A DNA stretch of 64,000 nt from Helicobacter_F equorum (GTDB lineage Bacteria; Campylobacterota; Campylobacteria; Campylobacterales; Helicobacteraceae), in NCBI RefSeq assembly GCF_042649585.1, contig NZ_JBHRZM010000004.1:1-64000 (forward strand), in the 5' to 3' direction. Numbering within the stretch: position 1 is the stretch's first letter; each line of letters opens with the position of its first letter. A model generated the notes under the pieces. The model was not told the origin of the DNA, made no database searches, and was given only the letters and a program-made list of their open reading frames with translations. Below are positions 61,986-64,000 of the stretch, piece by piece. A program made the translations under genes and the position numbers.

Positions 61986-63092
61986 ATGGATATACAATTT
62001 ATTAATCTAAAGGCGCAATATAAGGCTTATAAAGATGAGATAGATACAGCGATACAAGAGGTTTTGGATTCTAGTGCGTATGTCATGGGTCCAAGTGTGC
62101 ATACATTAGAATCTAATCTTAGTGCATTTTGTGGTGCTCGGTATGCGCGTGCAGTCTCTAGTGGCACAGATGCGCTACTTATTGCACTTATGGCACTTGG
62201 GATACAAAAAGATGACGAGGTTATTACAACACCTTTTACATTTATTGCTACTGCTGAAATGATTGCGCTTTTGGGTGCAAAACCTGTTTTTGTTGATATC
62301 GATGAGGCGACATATAATATTGATCCTTTCCAAATAGAATCTGCTATATCGCCACGCACCAAGGCGATTATTCCTGTGAGCTTGTATGGATTACCTGCGG
62401 ATATGGATAGTATTAATGCTATCGCCAAGGCACATAATATCGCTGTGATAGAGGATGCGTGTCAAAGCTTTGGCGCAACATACAAAGGCAAATATTCGTG
62501 TAACCTCTCTACGATAGGCGTAACAAGCTTTTTCCCATCTAAGCCACTTGGGTGTTATGGCGATGGTGGCGCAATATTTTGTAATGATGAAGCACTTGAT
62601 ACTAAGATTGGATCTATCCTCAATCACGGACAAATTGGGCGTTATATGCATAAATACATAGGACTTAATGGGCGTTTAGATTCTATACAATGTGCAGTGC
62701 TTAATACCAAGCTTAAACATTTTCATCAAGAGATTGCTAAACGCGAGGAGATAGCGCACATCTATACACGCAACCTCAAAAATCTTATTTTACCAGAGAT
62801 TCCAAGCGATCGCACAAGCGTGTATGCACAATATTCAGTGCGATTGCCTGATGAGAGATTTACGCGCCAAAAAGTGCTAGATATGCTACAAAGCAAAGGT
62901 ATTCCTACGGCTATACATTATCCGTTGCCTTTGCATTTACAAGAATCTTTGGCATATTTGGGTTACAAACAAGGTGCGTTCCCTGTGAGTGAGAGAATCT
63001 CGCACGAGATTTTTTCTTTGCCTTTTAGTGCATTTTTGAGTGAGCAAGAGCAAAGTTATATTATAGAATCGCTTAATACTTTGCTTAGCTAG
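61986..63092 (+). CDS. DegT/DnrJ/EryC1/StrS sugar aminotransferase (WbpE-like)
   Basis: A 368-residue PLP-dependent sugar aminotransferase. SSGTDALLIALMALG, TTPFTFIATAEMI, DACQSFGATYKG and SFFPSKPLGCYGDGGAI (with the PLP Lys) are the family landmarks, and RLDSIQCAVLNTKL follows. Close to WbpE and its homologues, which aminate UDP-3-keto sugars. With the oxidoreductase gene next to it, it probably makes a diamino sugar nucleotide. Divergent from flaA. Confidence 0.88.
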   Translation: MDIQFINLKAQYKAYKDEIDTAIQEVLDSSAYVMGPSVHTLESNLSAFCGARYARAVSSGTDALLIALMALGIQKDDEVITTPFTFIATAEMIALLGAKPVFVDIDEATYNIDPFQIESAISPRTKAIIPVSLYGLPADMDSINAIAKAHNIAVIEDACQSFGATYKGKYSCNLSTIGVTSFFPSKPLGCYGDGGAIFCNDEALDTKIGSILNHGQIGRYMHKYIGLNGRLDSIQCAVLNTKLKHFHQEIAKREEIAHIYTRNLKNLILPEIPSDRTSVYAQYSVRLPDERFTRQKVLDMLQSKGIPTAIHYPLPLHLQESLAYLGYKQGAFPVSERISHEIFSLPFSAFLSEQEQSYIIESLNTLLS

Positions 63093-63107
63093 AGCATAGG
63101 TGAAAGT

Positions 63108-64000
63108 ATGGATCGCAAAATTGTAAAAATTGGGCTTTTAGGCATTGGCAAAATGGGTCAAAACCACCTACGCAACCTCAATCTCTTAAAAAATGTTGAA
63201 GTAAGCTTTATGTATGATGTGAATAAAGAGTTATTAGAAAAAAGTGCAAAAGAATTTGATGTTTATGCGCTCCAAGATGAAAGTGAGCTAGAAAATGCCT
63301 TGCAAAATAGTGATGGTGTGATTATCGTAACACCGACATTTACACATTTTGATTATATCCAAAAAGTAAGCGATCATATCAAAAATATTTTTGTCGAAAA
63401 ACCCCTAACCGATACGCTTGATACAACCCAAATCATCGTAGATGCCGCACGCAATAAAAATCTCTGTATCCAAGTAGGATTTATCGAGCGCTATAATCCC
63501 GCTATTGCTGCTTTGCGGGAATTGTTAAAAAATTCTCCACGCATTTTTAGTGTGGATTTTGTCCGCACCAATAAAATGAGCAACCGCATTACGGATGTTG
63601 ATGTAGTAATGGATTTGATGATTCATGATATTGATTTGAGTTTGCTTTTTAATGGAGAAGTGCGTGAGGTGCAAGCCCATGGTGTCGTGATTAATGGCAT
63701 GATTGAATATGCGCGTGCGATTATCACACATAAAAATGGTGCTTTTAGCACGATTACAGCTTCGCGTATCACAGAAAAGAGAATCCGCCAAATTACCGCT
63801 ACTTGCGAAGATATGTATATTGATTGTAATCTTTTAAGCAAAGAAGTGCTAATCAACAAACAGACTATCGAGCAACATTTGCACAATATTTCTATCTCAT
63901 CGCGTAGCGAAAGTATTGAGGTACGACCACAAGAAGCCTTGCTTTTGGAGTTGCTAGATTTTAGTAACATGTGTCGCACTAATTCTAGGGATTCTAAAGT
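63108..64000 (+). CDS. Gfo/Idh/MocA family oxidoreductase (WbpB-like), 3' end missing
   Basis: Open to the window edge for about 297 codons. The N-terminal Rossmann fold has KIGLLGIGKMGQNHLRNL, then EKPLTDTLDTT carrying the conserved EKP and GFIERYNPA, a phrase common in WbpB-like nucleotide-sugar dehydrogenases. Follows the DegT aminotransferase by 15 bases with GGTGAAAG before the ATG. The pair matches the oxidise-then-aminate logic for a 3-amino sugar. Confidence 0.85.
   Translation, partial: MDRKIVKIGLLGIGKMGQNHLRNLNLLKNVEVSFMYDVNKELLEKSAKEFDVYALQDESELENALQNSDGVIIVTPTFTHFDYIQKVSDHIKNIFVEKPLTDTLDTTQIIVDAARNKNLCIQVGFIERYNPAIAALRELLKNSPRIFSVDFVRTNKMSNRITDVDVVMDLMIHDIDLSLLFNGEVREVQAHGVVINGMIEYARAIITHKNGAFSTITASRITEKRIRQITATCEDMYIDCNLLSKEVLINKQTIEQHLHNISISSRSESIEVRPQEALLLELLDFSNMCRTNSRDSK

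Noticed and set aside
1..64000. CRISPR arrays, insertion sequences, rRNA operons or prophage genes.
   Set aside because: I saw no regularly spaced direct repeats, transposase or integrase motifs, or rRNA sequence in the window.

Overview
This window is chromosomal DNA of a Helicobacter species, most likely an enterohepatic one. The evidence is: AT-rich sequence; H. pylori-like gene neighbourhoods (tgt, TrkA-like gene, aroB, mscS-like gene, mtaB, FtsH-like gene in that order; coaBC; kdsC-lptC); FlaA flagellin behind a sigma-28 type promoter; the futalosine-pathway gene mqnA; the CetA/CetB energy-taxis pair; and pseudaminic acid genes. There is one tRNA gene. I saw no rRNA, insertion sequence, prophage or CRISPR array.

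Layout. 1-5.4 kb: tail of a probable chemoreceptor, ccoG, rpe, an exonuclease, purH, rpsU. 5.4-9.0 kb: tRNA-Arg, an Mla-type lipid transport pair, cetB-cetA. 9.0-18.4 kb: housekeeping run plsY, folB, tgt, TrkA-like, aroB, mscS-like, mtaB and an FtsH-like ATPase whose protease site is destroyed. 18.4-26.7 kb: the most variable part. It holds a split hypothetical gene, a decayed outer-membrane-protein gene and a surface-glycan locus (CDP-glycerol transferase-like, FkbM methyltransferase, CDP-ribitol-type bifunctional enzyme, CDP-glycerol synthase-like). rimO and fabI follow, then a second FkbM methyltransferase. Two of these glycan genes carry long poly-G tracts (G14 and G11), the hallmark of phase variation. 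26.8-35.4 kb: coaBC, hisB, kdsC, lptC, rlpA, dedA, an outer-membrane protein, a hydroxyacid dehydrogenase, argB. 35.4-37.2 kb: an AT-rich type II restriction-modification pair, with the nuclease frameshifted, inserted beside argG. 38.5-50.4 kb: a Dsb-like protein, a SufS-like enzyme, a GtrB/GtrII/GtrA glucosylation trio, dcd, accB-accC, two transporters, gpsA, hup. 50.5-55 kb: a leftward flgH-pseF-pseG-pseHI operon behind a sigma-54 promoter, with ybeY upstream. 55-61.9 kb: speA, cysE, a thioesterase, mqnA, obg, flaA. 62-64 kb: two nucleotide-sugar genes (aminotransferase, then an oxidoreductase cut by the window end).

How the parts fit. Much of the window builds or varies the cell surface. 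CDP-linked polyols and glucosylation modify a glycan, kdsC/lptC make and export LPS, and the pse genes supply the sugar that decorates FlaA. The sigma-54 promoter ahead of flgH probably ties that sugar supply to flagellar assembly.

The best candidates for something new are: the teichoic-acid-like CDP-glycerol/CDP-ribitol locus whose G14 tract sits just before a translationally coupled start; the fused PseH-PseI enzyme; and a roughly ten-fold excess of the 7-mer AGAATCT/AGATTCT. That excess resembles a DNA-uptake or other chromosome-wide signal and thins out in the apparently foreign segments.
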